Source: Byssothecium circinans
Taxonomy: Eukaryota > Ascomycota > Dothideomycetes > Pleosporales > Massarinaceae
DNA length: 64,000 bases
NCBI GenBank assembly: GCA_010015675.1
Contig: ML976977.1
Location: forward strand, 1,625,836 to 1,689,835
Direction of reading: 5' to 3'
Below, one piece after another: positions 11,928 through 21,310 of the stretch. The position numbers were made by a program, and so were the translations under genes. Numbering within the stretch: the first letter of the stretch is position 1; each line of letters starts with the position of its first letter. Below the pieces are notes generated by a model. It was not told where the DNA came from, did no database searches, and saw only the letters and a program-made list of their open reading frames with translations.

Positions 11928-14098
11928 ATGGGAGAACGTGAAGATAGTGGGCTCTGTTTATTATGCCATGATTTTCTTATCCAACCAACACTGTCCATCA
12001 AACCACGATCCACGACGTCACGAACTCTGAATACCTTCGCCAGCTATGAAACAACAGGATGCTCTGTGTGCTTCGTCATTATGAGGATGCTATCTCGGAA
12101 GAGCACACAGTTCCCCAAAGAAACGCTTATTACCATTACTCTCTGCCTTGGAAGCGACGACTTTGAGGAGCGTGTCTCCGACTCCACCGACGTCCTCCGC
12201 CTGGAGGTCATGGTCGAGGACCGCATTTCTACTTCGACACCCACTGAGCTTGAAATTATGCTTCGGTCGCAAGAAGACGGTCCAAGCTCTTCGTTGATGT
12301 ATATGGAACCCGCTACCGACCTTTACGAACGTTCTACTATTCCTGTATGTGCCGAACCGACAGCTTCTACTACTCGGGACGAGTTATGTATTGATAGATT
12401 ACGTTCTTGGCTGAAAAAATGCTGTGAAGGGCATTCCCTATGTAGAGGAATGAGTAGCCAGCAAGATCATCCAAGGACACCGACACGCTTGATCAATCTC
12501 GAAATTCCTGGACGTCCTAGGCTGGTCTCACCCCCAGCTGGTCATCTGGTGCGTTACATAACTGTCAGCCACAGATGGGATACGAAGGTCATGCCACGGT
12601 TACTGAGCACCAACTTGGAGGCAATGAAGCAACACATCCACATCGATGGATTCCCATCGTCTTTCATCGACGCGTTTGAGGTAGCAGTACTTCTTGGTAT
12701 CGAATACGTCTGGATAGATGCTCTATGCATTATTCAAAACGACAGCGAGGATTGGAAAAGAGAGGCCGAGAAGATGGGTGACGTTTATCGTTTTGGCTAC
12801 TGCAACCTTGCTGCACATGCTGCTGCAGATAGAGCCGATGTTGGACTATTTCTTGAAAGGAATCCCCGCGATATCATGGTACACACTGGCACTGTTGCAC
12901 GGAAGGAATTCATAAGGAAGTTCTTTATTTCCATGGAAAGACGGACCGATGGCATTTCTTCCTCTAGCTTGATGCGGCGTGGTTGGGTGAGTCATTGGGG
13001 ATGAACGAGACCGCAATTTGGAAGCTCAGTTTCTGATTTAAGGCAGGTCCTTCAAGAACGACTTCTTAGTCCTCGCACTGTTTTCTTCGCAGAAAGGCTC
13101 CAGTGGGGATGTTCTGAACTTCAAGCCTGTGAAAAATATCCAGAAGGGCCGCCTGCCATACCCAGTTACTCTCCTTGGGGTGCCGACGGTACACCACTTC
13201 GCATCAACAATCTCCTCTTTGATGAACACAGATATCAAGGACGGCTTAAAATATTGCACGTCAATCAACATACGAAGAGAAGGAAGCCCCGCCCCCTACA
13301 AGAGATGTACAGAAAGTGGCTTGTTTTGGCACGGTGGTACTCAGCCTGTCAATTGACTTACCAACAAGATTTCTTCCCCGCTCTTTCAAGGCTTGCAAAG
13401 TATTTCCAAGCTGCACTAAAAGACATATACGTTGCTGGACTCTGGAAAGGAGACCTTATGCATGGTCTGTTGTGGATTCATGTTGGTGATGGAGAGCCTG
13501 AAAATCCGCTCGTCGAATATATTGGTACGTTCCGCCTCAGATTGAAACGAGTCCCTCTCACACAAACCTAGCTCCAAGTTGGTCTTGGGCATCTGTCAAA
13601 GGAAAAGTGCTGTTTTTCATTGCGGAAGATCCAGACAGCTCGAAGTACGACGAAGTGTGGGTGGCGGAGGTAATAGAGATCGTTCTCAATACCTTGAGCT
13701 CTGATCCAATGTGCCGAATCGAAAACGGCAAACTGACAGTTTCCGGCCACGTCAGAAAAAGCAGGCCGTTCTTTGAAACCTTTGAGCTTTATAGCAGCTC
13801 CTGTTGCCGAAACTGGGCCGACAGAAGACCACCATTCGACTTCATCGGCTTGACTGGTGAACTATTTTATTTCCTCCTTGGATATAAATATATCTTCCAC
13901 AAAAATGGCGCCCGAGAGGTCAAAGAGTTGTATGGCCTGCTCTTAGAGGCAACTGGACAGGCCGAGAATGAGTATCGAAGAGTTGGGTCTTTCCAACACG
14001 AGTGGGTACATGAACTCCAACCTGAGACAGGAGAGTACCCAATTTTTGTCGATCTGGATCTTATGAAACTTAACACTGTAACTATAACAATTGTATAA
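11928..14098 (+). CDS. HET (heterokaryon incompatibility) domain protein
   Basis: Model: join(11928..12986, 13047..13524, 13572..14098), 687 residues; an in-frame ATG at 11,808 would add 40. I prefer 11,928 because LCLLCHDF then falls near the start, as in many HET proteins. Intron 1 starts GTGAGT and ends GGCAG; splicing makes RRGWVLQERLLSPRTV, the classical HET C-terminal motif. Intron 2 starts GTACGT and ends CCTAG, giving YIAPSWSWAS, another family hallmark. The other HET blocks are YITVSHRWD and YVWIDALCIIQND-EDW. The family mediates non-self recognition and cell death after hyphal fusion, or related immunity-like signalling. The C-terminal ~300 residues carry no domain I recognise. It sits beside the dispersed repeat at 11,637 and AT-rich DNA, typical of variable accessory loci. 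Confidence 0.9.
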
Positions 14099-14329
14099 TC
14101 TTAGTAGCAACGCCAGGTTAGAGAGGGCGCAGTGCTAGGTTTCAACAATAAACGCAGAAAACTGAAATATTTGCAAGTAGAATAAAAACAATATGGCCTT
14201 AAACGCTTAGCTTAATAAAAATTTATAATAAAGGGACTATTAGAGAGACTATAAAGACTATACATACTTAATACAAAGCACTATTAAGCGTAATTACGCC
14301 TAATTCTACCATAATAAGTTATGCATTTA

Positions 14330-14908
14330 TTAGTTAAGGCATTTTATAATTAGTGTAGTGTTAGCGTTGCTAAGGAAAACTGGCGCGCTCGATAGTGTGG
14401 CTTGACGGGCCTCTCTTGAATTGTAGCCTTTGCTAGCAACTGGGGGTCCTGAAGTGGGTGCAGGCAAAGCGGACGGCACGGCCAAAGGTTTCGAAGAGCG
14501 CGGTGTGGAATTCTCCACCAGGTGCTTCGATGAAGTTAAGTCTGGGTCTGGGTTCTGCACTAGCCCATCTGGTACTGATCCACCGAACGACAGTGGAGGG
14601 ACCGCTTGCTGGGTGCATGTGAGTTCAGGAGGTCGTTGTGTCAAGGTATTCGCTGAAGCCTTCGAACCAGAGTAAGCGACATATCTAAGTCGAGAGACTT
14701 GCGGTATCGTAAGACGCCCTATACACTTCTCGTCTATACACTTTTTCCTCCTTGCGACATATCTCCCGCTCTTAGCGCACCAAAGCGGTAGGTAGTCTTT
14801 GTTTGGTAGATCACAGGCTTTACATCTAACGTTAATCACTGATGGTTTAGTAGGATCCATTATATACTTCTGGGATACCTTTGTCTTGTTGAAGCGTGCA
14901 ATTTCCAT
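14330..14908 (-). CDS. Hypothetical Ser/Pro-rich ORF, possibly the 3' exon of the neighbouring gene
   Basis: A 192-residue open frame, not recognised. The N-terminal part has a cysteine pattern (C-x2-C, then WC and two more Cys in KKCIDEKCIG) that could bind zinc. The rest is Pro/Ser/Thr-rich and probably disordered. It starts 6 bases after the stop of the upstream ORF on the same strand, in another frame. Splicing from a GTAACA donor within the end of the upstream ORF to an AAG or CAG acceptor near 14,880 would fuse the two without a stop, but that donor is weak. It may therefore be a 3' exon, a separate gene or a decayed remnant. Confidence 0.35.
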   Translation of the reverse strand: MEIARFNKTKVSQKYIMDPTKPSVINVRCKACDLPNKDYLPLWCAKSGRYVARRKKCIDEKCIGRLTIPQVSRLRYVAYSGSKASANTLTQRPPELTCTQQAVPPLSFGGSVPDGLVQNPDPDLTSSKHLVENSTPRSSKPLAVPSALPAPTSGPPVASKGYNSREARQATLSSAPVFLSNANTTLIIKCLN

Positions 14909-14913
14909 AACAT

Positions 14914-15768
14914 CTAGTAAGCATTACCAGTCCCTAAATACAATGATGTTACTGTACCTTTTTCATTCGGAAGCAGCCGTACCCGGCTTATCGGCCTTAG
15001 CTTCCTAGACTTGATCATTTCCGCGATGTTTTTGTTAAGTTCCTCTTCAGCAACGATGGCAAGCTTGCTCGATGTGATGTAATGATGTGGTCGAACACCG
15101 CTTTTATTGATCATCGTCGTGTTGAAATTCTTGTAGAAGCCGTCCTTATATGCTAGCCCGGCCAACTCATGCGCAACGCGTAAGATTGTGTCCTGTCGAG
15201 CGCTATAGCGCGCGCCCCCAGGTGACAAAAAGGTTTGCGGATGATAGGCGGGCACTACCAAACGTGCGAGAGACTTTCCGAACACTGTGCCAATCGATAA
15301 CCATTCCAGGTATAGAACAATGCCTTCGTACTCGCCCCAAAGTTGTAATGGCTCGAGATCGTAGATTTGTGACATCCTGTCGCGGACCTTATTACCATAC
15401 ACGACCTCCACCTTCGCCGCCATATTGGACCGAATCTTGGACAGCCATGTTTCGTGGAGATCAAGGATGGTCTGCGGATATATCTGCAAGCCATCGACAC
15501 TCTCGCGCCGGGAGAGATGATCGAAAATGAATGTCTTTCCTGGCACGAAATTGTTCGCAATTATCATCCAGACACAAGAACTCGTTGCATCTTCCGTTTC
15601 TCCTTCATGTGGTGTGAGAGTTTGGAAGGAAGGATTGTGCAAATGATGAGCGATGGGCCACGTAAGGCTACCTGAGGGAGCTACTAATTCATCTTTGCGC
15701 CTGGGACTGGCCCATGACACTGATTCAAACTCCTGGAACTCGCGAAATGCTTCTGGAAGATTGAACAC
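14914..15768 (-). CDS. Hypothetical fungal protein (start uncertain)
   Basis: A 284-residue open frame with the look of a genuine globular protein: IYPQTILDLHETWLSKIR, YGNKVRDRM, LWGEYEGIVLYLEWL and a PAYHPQTF segment. I have no name for the family. The first codon of the frame is GTG, and reading stays open upstream through FNLPEAFREF to about 15,830, so the true start probably lies in an upstream exon; a GTCAG/TTACAG signal is visible near there. The frame ends immediately before the ORF at 14,330-14,908. It lies next to a transposon and AT-rich sequence, so the gene may be decaying. Confidence 0.5.
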   Translation of the reverse strand: MFNLPEAFREFQEFESVSWASPRRKDELVAPSGSLTWPIAHHLHNPSFQTLTPHEGETEDATSSCVWMIIANNFVPGKTFIFDHLSRRESVDGLQIYPQTILDLHETWLSKIRSNMAAKVEVVYGNKVRDRMSQIYDLEPLQLWGEYEGIVLYLEWLSIGTVFGKSLARLVVPAYHPQTFLSPGGARYSARQDTILRVAHELAGLAYKDGFYKNFNTTMINKSGVRPHHYITSSKLAIVAEEELNKNIAEMIKSRKLRPISRVRLLPNEKGTVTSLYLGTGNAY

Positions 15769-15849
15769 ACGTTCTTGCTGTGTTTGACATCCTATACTCG
15801 CATTACTATGGAGCAGAATCAGACATACTGTAATGAACTGACCTGGAGT

Positions 15850-16240
15850 TGCTGGAAATTCTAGCTGCCGGAGACGTGGTTCAAGCTGCCTTAACCGGTG
15901 GAGGGCGTGCGGGTGGAGGTGACGCTCAGGCGAAGAGAGCCAAAGATCACCAAAAAGGCGATATCTACTCCCGCCATGCGCTGCAAGGAGAGACGCACAC
16001 TCGTGTGTCAGAACTATATGAAGGGCGTTACCAAACGTTTTCGGTCAGTTGTTTAATTATTGGCGCAACATACCAAGCCTTGTTGAGAATGTAGGTGGTT
16101 GCGCAGTAAGGTACAAGCGCGGGAAGAGGGCAGCTATGCCTGCCAAGACTAATAAGCTCGGCTACATGGAACCCGCGCACCCCACCAAAATGCGCACCCA
16201 TCAATCATCCGCGTTGCATTTCTAATTGGGTAACCCTAAA
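15850..16240. other. Gene-free flank of the transposon
   Basis: No gene is supported. It has mixed composition and one unconvincing plus-strand frame. It separates the hypothetical gene from the left inverted repeat at 16,241. Confidence 0.5.
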
Positions 16241-16297
16241 GCACTAAGCTAGTCGCCCCCGATACGAATCACCCGGGGTTCCGAATCACCCACCAAA
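16241..16297 (+). repeat. Left terminal inverted repeat
   Basis: 57 bases identical to the reverse complement of 17,916-17,972. The CGAATCACCC word occurs twice, separated by GGGGTTC. Confidence 0.95.
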
Positions 16298-16347
16298 AAT
16301 CGGCCACCCTTCAGAAAATCAATGTAATTGCCTCAACCTAGTTACAA

Positions 16348-17864
16348 TTACCACTCTGTACACATAGATTGAAGAGTTTTAGCTGCTGCTTCAGTTGCTG
16401 CTCTCTCTACTTCTTTTTCTGCTACTTTGTCGTTATTTTGTAACGCTAAAAGATCTGCTGCCTGTTTTGCTACCATGATTATATCTATATCTGCAAAGCG
16501 TTGATTTAGGTCTATTCGAATTCTCTTCCATGGCTACTGAGGCTTAAGAGCTTCAAGTTAACTGTGAAGTCTCTTGTTCTCTGCTTCTAGCTCTGCTGCT
16601 CGTGTATTTGCAGTTGTAATTGCCTTGCCTGCTTTCTCAAAGAGCTGGTAAACCTTGCGGCCGATACTCTACTCTCTATAAAGCGCTCGCTGAGCTATAA
16701 AAAGATTACGAGGGCTGTGGGGGGTAGAGAGATAACTCTTAGCAGTTTAAGCTTTATTCTAACGGGGTAGCGTAACAGGCCTTTGAGCGACCTGAGATGA
16801 GTTAACTACCCGCTCAATATTCAATGGGCAGATGCCTGTAGTAGCCCATCCAGCGCGAATTACTCTCTTAGTAATCGCAGTCTCCCTAGCAGCGTGGTAG
16901 GCAGTAATAAAGCGTTCCTTTTTAACTAGGGCAGCATNNNNNNNNNNNNNNNNNNNNNNNNNNNNNNNNNNNNNNNNNNNNNNNNNNNNNNNNNNNNNNN
17001 NNNNNNNNNNNNNNNNNNNNNNNNNNNNNNNNNNNNNNNNNNNNNNNNNNNNNNNNNNNNNNNNNNNNNNNNNNNNNNNNNNNNNNNNNNNNNNNNNNNN
17101 NNNNNNNNNNNNNNNNNNNNNNNNNNNNNNNNNNNNNNNNNNNNNNNNNNNNNNNNNNNNNNNNNNNNNNNNNNNNNNNNNNNNNNNNNNNNNNNNNNNN
17201 NNNNNNNNNNNNNNNNNNNNNNNNNNNNNNNNNNNNNNNNNNNNNNNNNNNNNNNNNAAACGCACTTGATTATCGACGCCCACTCGCGATTCTCTAGAGA
17301 CTGATAGTAAGCCTTCTTTTTCTAACTACTAGCGAGTACTTTAGTGTTTGCACATACGCCTAGCGCCTTCCTAGTCTCATCTATATTCCACGTATCCTCA
17401 GCCTGTATACCCAGCTCGACGCGAAGCTACTCATAGAGCTCAAGAAACTCGCGTATCTGCCTTTGTGTTGCTCCCTCAGCTCTCGCAGCCTCTATCTTCC
17501 TACCTACAACAGATGCGACGCGTGGGTTGCGCTTTAGAAAGCAGGATATCCAATGCTTGCCTATAGGATTGTTGTCCCTATTCATCCTTAGGATTCGATT
17601 CGCCATTTCTCGCGCGCGCGCGTGGGAGGGAGGAAAAGCGCGTGCGTCTTCTTTAAGGATCTATTGTACGAGAAACTCCTCTTGTTGTGGAGTTAATCGC
17701 TGTTAGTATACGTGGCTGGTTTAGCTGCTCTGTCTGCCTCGTAGTCGCGCAGAGAGTGTGGGTTGCGGGATATTGTACGCCTTTGCAGTAGCTCGTTAGC
17801 TAGGAAAAATACTAGTATCAAAGTCACGGATGGCTACTTGTATAGCTTCTTCGCGTTTGTCCAT
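16348..17864 (-). pseudogene. Decayed pogo/Fot1-type DDE transposase (interrupted by assembly gap)
   Basis: Reading the minus strand from ATG at 17,864: DKREEAIQVAIRDF and ATAKAYNIPQPTL form the N-terminal helix-turn-helix. GKHWISCFLKRNP and a basic RKIEAARAEG form the CENP-B-like part. EDTWNIDET.ALGVCAN contains the first catalytic Asp region, and LENREWASIIK follows. After the N gap come KKERFITAYHAARE and RAGWATTGICPLN, the usual end of the DDE region, then a coiled segment (LEAEN, NQRFADI, ending LQSMCTEW at 16,348). Several in-frame stops (mostly TAG, consistent with CAG to TAG) and frame changes break it, so it cannot encode a working enzyme as read. The rest of the DDE triad lies in the gap and cannot be judged. 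Confidence 0.85.
16938..17257. other. Assembly gap (320 N)
   Basis: An unbroken run of N inside the transposon; its true length and content are unknown. It falls in the middle of the transposase reading frame. Confidence 0.99.
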
Positions 17865-17915
17865 TTTAGGTAGCTGGGTGTTGAGAAATCGCGTGTGTTG
17901 AGAGAGGTGTTGAGA

Positions 17916-17972
17916 TTTGGTGGGTGATTCGGAACCCCGGGTGATTCGTATCGGGGGCGACTAGCTTAGTGC
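17916..17972 (-). repeat. Right terminal inverted repeat
   Basis: 57 bases, the exact reverse complement of 16,241-16,297. It ends 114 bases before the tRNA-Ile gene. Confidence 0.95.
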
Positions 17973-18086
17973 AGAAAAAATGTGGGAAAACTTAAATAGC
18001 GCGCCCCTGTTATACTTGGCATATTATCATTCATATCATAAGTTTATATATTATAATACCCCAGTTTTATACATCAAGTCGTATCA

Positions 18087-18210
18087 GGTCGCTTAGCTCA
18101 GTTGGTTAGAGCGTAAGTTAACCGATATTACCTCTCTTTACCTCGACTAATTATGTCATCAGGTGGTGCTAATAACGCCAAGGTCGCGAGTTCGACCCTC
18201 GTAGTGACCA
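18087..18210 (+). tRNA. tRNA-Ile(AAU) with a 50-nt insertion between positions 25 and 26
   Basis: Removing 18,113-18,162 leaves 74 nt that fold as a complete tRNA. The acceptor GGTCGCT pairs with AGTGACC (one G-U), with discriminator A at 18,210. The D stem is GCTC/GAGC, the anticodon stem TGGTG/CGCCA with loop CTAATAA (anticodon AAU, Ile), and the T stem GCGAG/CTCGT with loop TTCGACC. The A box (TTAGCTCAGTTGG) and B box (GAGTTCGACCC) are intact. A T6 Pol III terminator follows at 18,221. The insertion is not at the canonical 37/38 site. It begins GTAAGT, contains GACTAAT and ends CAG, like the spliceosomal introns of neighbouring genes. Whether it is removed from the transcript, or instead kills the gene, cannot be told from sequence. 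Confidence 0.85.
18113..18162 (+). other. Spliceosomal-intron-like insertion inside the tRNA
   Basis: 50 nt with donor GTAAGTT, branch-like CGACTAATT 20 nt before the end, and acceptor ATCAG. The length matches protein-coding introns in this window (43-60 nt typical). The boundary could be shifted by one base because G flanks both ends. I see no bulge-helix-bulge pairing of the kind tRNA endonuclease recognises. Confidence 0.75.
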
Positions 18211-18220
18211 TTCATCCGTC

Positions 18221-18226
18221 TTTTTT
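18221..18226 (+). terminator. RNA polymerase III terminator of tRNA-Ile
   Basis: A run of six T residues 10 bases after the discriminator base, as expected for Pol III termination. Confidence 0.85.
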
Positions 18227-19559
18227 GCTTCCCTTTAGGCCAGCGTACTCCGTACTCGTTGCTGGCGTTGTGGACGTTTTTGATTTTTGATCTATGGAAA
18301 TTTTCTCGATAATGCTGTGGGAGAGGTGGATAGCAAAAGCCGGAAGATGCCGCCTTTAATAATAATATATGGGCTTAGAAATCTATGTTTCGTCTGAATA
18401 ATTATTCCGAATAATGCTGCCATTCGTGCATTCATAATTCAGTTATTCATAAGACCCCTGCTTGGCACTTGGGGTGCGAGTGACTCTTAAAAGCGGCGAT
18501 AGAAAACCTCCAAAAAAGGAGTCAAAAGTCCCCGGACATAGAGTTACTGTAGTAAAGTACGCTGGGTTCGTGCTTGAATAAGCCACCTTGGGACACAATT
18601 CTCCACAACGCTGCGCAGAGTTTGCGGAGTTGACTACCTCCTGCTGCGAATACCTGTGAACCAAGCTTTGTGTTCCCAACCTCGTAAATTTTCGCCGTAG
18701 CCGCAACCCATTGGCTGTCAAATGTTACTGTTTGAGATGAACTGGAGTTTCGCGGTGTAGGACACCTTTTATGTTTGCTGTTAGGATATTGCCCGTTTTA
18801 AGACACTACATAACTTGTACATTGTGGACTCTTTTATACCTGCATCTGTACGATACTATTCTACATTACCTGCTATTATTAGTTTATTTACTAAGTAACC
18901 GTGATTCTCAGAGCACTCACAAGTCGGCCTGCACCAATAGGCCCAAGACAACACAAAGAGCTAACTTGTGAGTCACATCAGACGTCGTTCCAAGGTGGCC
19001 ACCAGCAGAAGTTGGCACTTTTTCGGGGCGGAGTCAAGCACGTAGAGGTAGTGTATTAATGTCTGAAGATCTATTACTGAAGGTCGTATTCTCATTATAG
19101 CTGCGAACTATGCTAAGAGCCTTGACGATGCCCTTATTCGTCCTAGACCAATTAATAAGCGCTACGGGCGCACCTTATGCAACTATTTCTCATTTTAAAA
19201 GGATAATAACATTTGGGAAATAGCTTACTAGAGAAAGTAGCAGACAGTACTCAAGGAGGCATGTCGATTAACGAAATACTGTTGTGCTTTAATGTCCGCC
19301 TGTAAGGAAATTACGTTTGTGTTTGCTTAATTTTCTACGAATGCGAGCTAGTCAACTCAAAAACCCATAGGGCGTTGAAATAAATTTTGTAATCGCCATA
19401 TGGGCTTCTGCTGACACATTGACGCTAGCCTGAAAAAAACAATTATTTGGCTGCACGCTGCACGTGCTAGGCACCAATCGCTAGCCGCGCGGGAGACCTG
19501 GAACCTGGTGAGCCTATCTAATCGGCCATTCCTCCTCTCACGATATATCTAATTCCACC
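18227..19559. other. AT-rich intergenic region
   Basis: No gene is supported. TA-rich sequence with only short frames, consistent with RIP-decayed DNA. The last ~60 bases before 19,560 (pyrimidine-rich, ending CACC before the ATG) are the probable kinase leader. Confidence 0.55.
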
Positions 19560-20831
19560 ATGTCTGATTCAGAACCAGAATTCCTGTACCGCCAGCCACG
19601 CATGGACGACGTTGAGAATGTTGAGGCGTACAAACCTGGCGGTTACCACCCGATCGATATTGGCGATAAAATTGGCACCGGCAACCAGCAATATCAAGTG
19701 GTCCATAAGCTTGGCTACGGGGGCTTTTCGACGGTCTGGCTAGTTCACCCGCTTGGAGAAACGTCTTCCTACTTCGCTCTAAAAGTCCTCCGTGCAGACG
19801 TCGTCCACGTCAATGAATTGGAAGTGCTCCAGCATCTCAAGGCGGCCGCAGGACCTGGACACCCGAATGTGGTCGTACTACACGACCCGTTCAAAGTCTC
19901 CGGCCCTAACGGCGAGCATCACTGCCTTGTCTTCCCTGTTCTAGGGCCAAGCCTCTACAGAACAGCGGTTCTTAAAGCATTGCCCAGTCCAGTACGACAT
20001 CGTATATGCGAACAGCTCTCCAGCGCTCTTGCATTCTTACATAGCCATGGAATCTGCCACGGCGGTAAGCTTTACTTTCCCATTCGATACCTTAGGCTTA
20101 CAAGATATCTAGACCTTACTCCGTCCAATGTAGTATTCGAGCTTCCTGCTGCTCGTCTAGATCAATTTCTTACTCCGATCAACGCTGAGAATCTCAAACT
20201 GGGCAATGGGTCGCGTTCGCGACACGCCCCAATGCAAGTCATCCAAGCACCCGAGTTTTTAGGATTCGACTATTCTTCGCTTTGGAAAGTTCGGATCATT
20301 GATTTCGGAGAGGCATTTTTTACCTCCCTTCCGCCATCGTCATTAGGGAGCCCTATCGAATTCTTCCCTCCCGAGCTTTGTTTTGGCTACAGTCCTTCTG
20401 CCAAAGCAGATATTTGGCAGCTCGCCTGTGTCTTTTACATGGTTCACTCAGGACGGTTCCTATTTCCCGTCTTTTTTGAGATATATGAAATTCTTATTGG
20501 GACTATTGTGAACTGCGTCGGTCCTTTGCCTCAGCACTGGAGGGGGCGTTTCAAATTCGAGAGTTTCGGCTATCGGGAGCGCGGACGTGAGCAGAACAAG
20601 ACAGACCCGGAGTGGTGGTTCGACGACAAGGCTCCCAAGAATTCAGTCGACAGCCAGCTCACCGAACATGCCCCTCATCTCTCTACTCATCAGCGGGAGC
20701 ATTACGTCCGCCTGCTTTGCAAAATGCTGGACCTTGAGCCCAACGCCCGTCTCTCGGCAGCAGATGTGGGTTCTATTTTAGGCCAGCATCCGGAGGATGT
20801 CGTGGAGCTGAAGACCAAGGGGGACGAATGA
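19560..20831 (+). CDS. SRPK-like serine/threonine protein kinase
   Basis: Model: join(19560..20064, 20113..20831), 407 residues. Kinase features in order: YKPGGYHPIDIGD lead-in typical of SRPK-type kinases, glycine loop LGYGGFSTVW (51-60), catalytic Lys in YFALKVL (K75), catalytic loop HGDLTPSN (H167-N174), DFG in RIIDFGEAF (D232), then FFPPEL. The 48-nt intron (GTAAGC...ATCTAG) lies exactly inside the catalytic-loop Asp codon. Its length is a multiple of three with no stop, so the unspliced frame stays open but loses the loop. SRPKs phosphorylate SR splicing factors, but this short copy lacks the long spacer of canonical SRPKs. It resembles the expanded accessory SRPK-like kinases of filamentous fungi, whose substrates are unknown. 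It is flanked by AT-rich repeats. Confidence 0.9.
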   Translation: MSDSEPEFLYRQPRMDDVENVEAYKPGGYHPIDIGDKIGTGNQQYQVVHKLGYGGFSTVWLVHPLGETSSYFALKVLRADVVHVNELEVLQHLKAAAGPGHPNVVVLHDPFKVSGPNGEHHCLVFPVLGPSLYRTAVLKALPSPVRHRICEQLSSALAFLHSHGICHGGKLYFPIRYLRLTRYLDLTPSNVVFELPAARLDQFLTPINAENLKLGNGSRSRHAPMQVIQAPEFLGFDYSSLWKVRIIDFGEAFFTSLPPSSLGSPIEFFPPELCFGYSPSAKADIWQLACVFYMVHSGRFLFPVFFEIYEILIGTIVNCVGPLPQHWRGRFKFESFGYRERGREQNKTDPEWWFDDKAPKNSVDSQLTEHAPHLSTHQREHYVRLLCKMLDLEPNARLSAADVGSILGQHPEDVVELKTKGDE

Positions 20832-21178
20832 CACGCTGAGACAAGGTATACCTGCAAAACGGAGAACTGCAACGCCCAGGTGAAGGAGCTCCATTGGATA
20901 TTCCCCCCTCCGACTCCAGCGGTTGTGGGGCTTTTTGATTATTCGTTCCTGGAGATATGGGTTTTATGGTGTTCGTAGTTCTAGGTCTTGAATGCTATGG
21001 GCTCGTTTCTTAAGCTGCTGTAAGTTCTCATGTTGGCTAATCGGTTGTGGCAAAGAGTCATTTGCGGACTGACTTTGACAAGCTGGAAAGAGAGTTCGTC
21101 CGCGAAGTGAAGGGATACTGGCAGTCTCTATCTATCTAGCTCACGATCCTTATGGTCCAAGGTGGTTAGGATCATAAC

Positions 21179-21310
21179 TTAGCTGGAGTTGCGGCCATCG
21201 CGAGTTGGAGAACTCGGATAGAGGGCCACAAGGGCCAAGTTTGTAGCGGTTATTACTAATACCTAGCTTCACATGAGTTCAGTCATATGATTAGTTAAGG
21301 TCGTACACTG
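21179..21310 (+). repeat. Dispersed repeat copy 2 (left arm)
   Basis: Begins TTAGCTGGAGTTGCGGCC and ends AAGGTCGTACACTG. It is the best-preserved copy and keeps the same orientation as copy 1. Confidence 0.8.

Larger units (their letters stand above)
16241..17972. mobile_element. pogo/Fot1-like (Tc1-mariner superfamily) DNA transposon with 57-bp perfect TIRs
   Basis: The sequence at 16,241-16,297 is the exact reverse complement of 17,916-17,972 (57 of 57). Between them the minus strand carries a decayed DDE transposase. Tc1-mariner elements insert at TA. A TA occurs at 16,250-16,251 and 17,962-17,963, so the element proper may be 16,252-17,961 beginning GTCGCCCCC. In that case the outer 9 bases on each side (GCACTAAGC and GCTTAGTGC) would be a palindromic target. 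Each TIR contains two copies of CGAATCACCC, a candidate transposase-binding repeat. An assembly gap of 320 N interrupts the element. Confidence 0.9.

Noticed and set aside
18113..18162. Interpretation of the tRNA insertion as an ordinary tRNA intron
   Set aside because: It lies between positions 25 and 26 instead of next to the anticodon, the anticodon loop is uninterrupted, and no bulge-helix-bulge pairing is visible.
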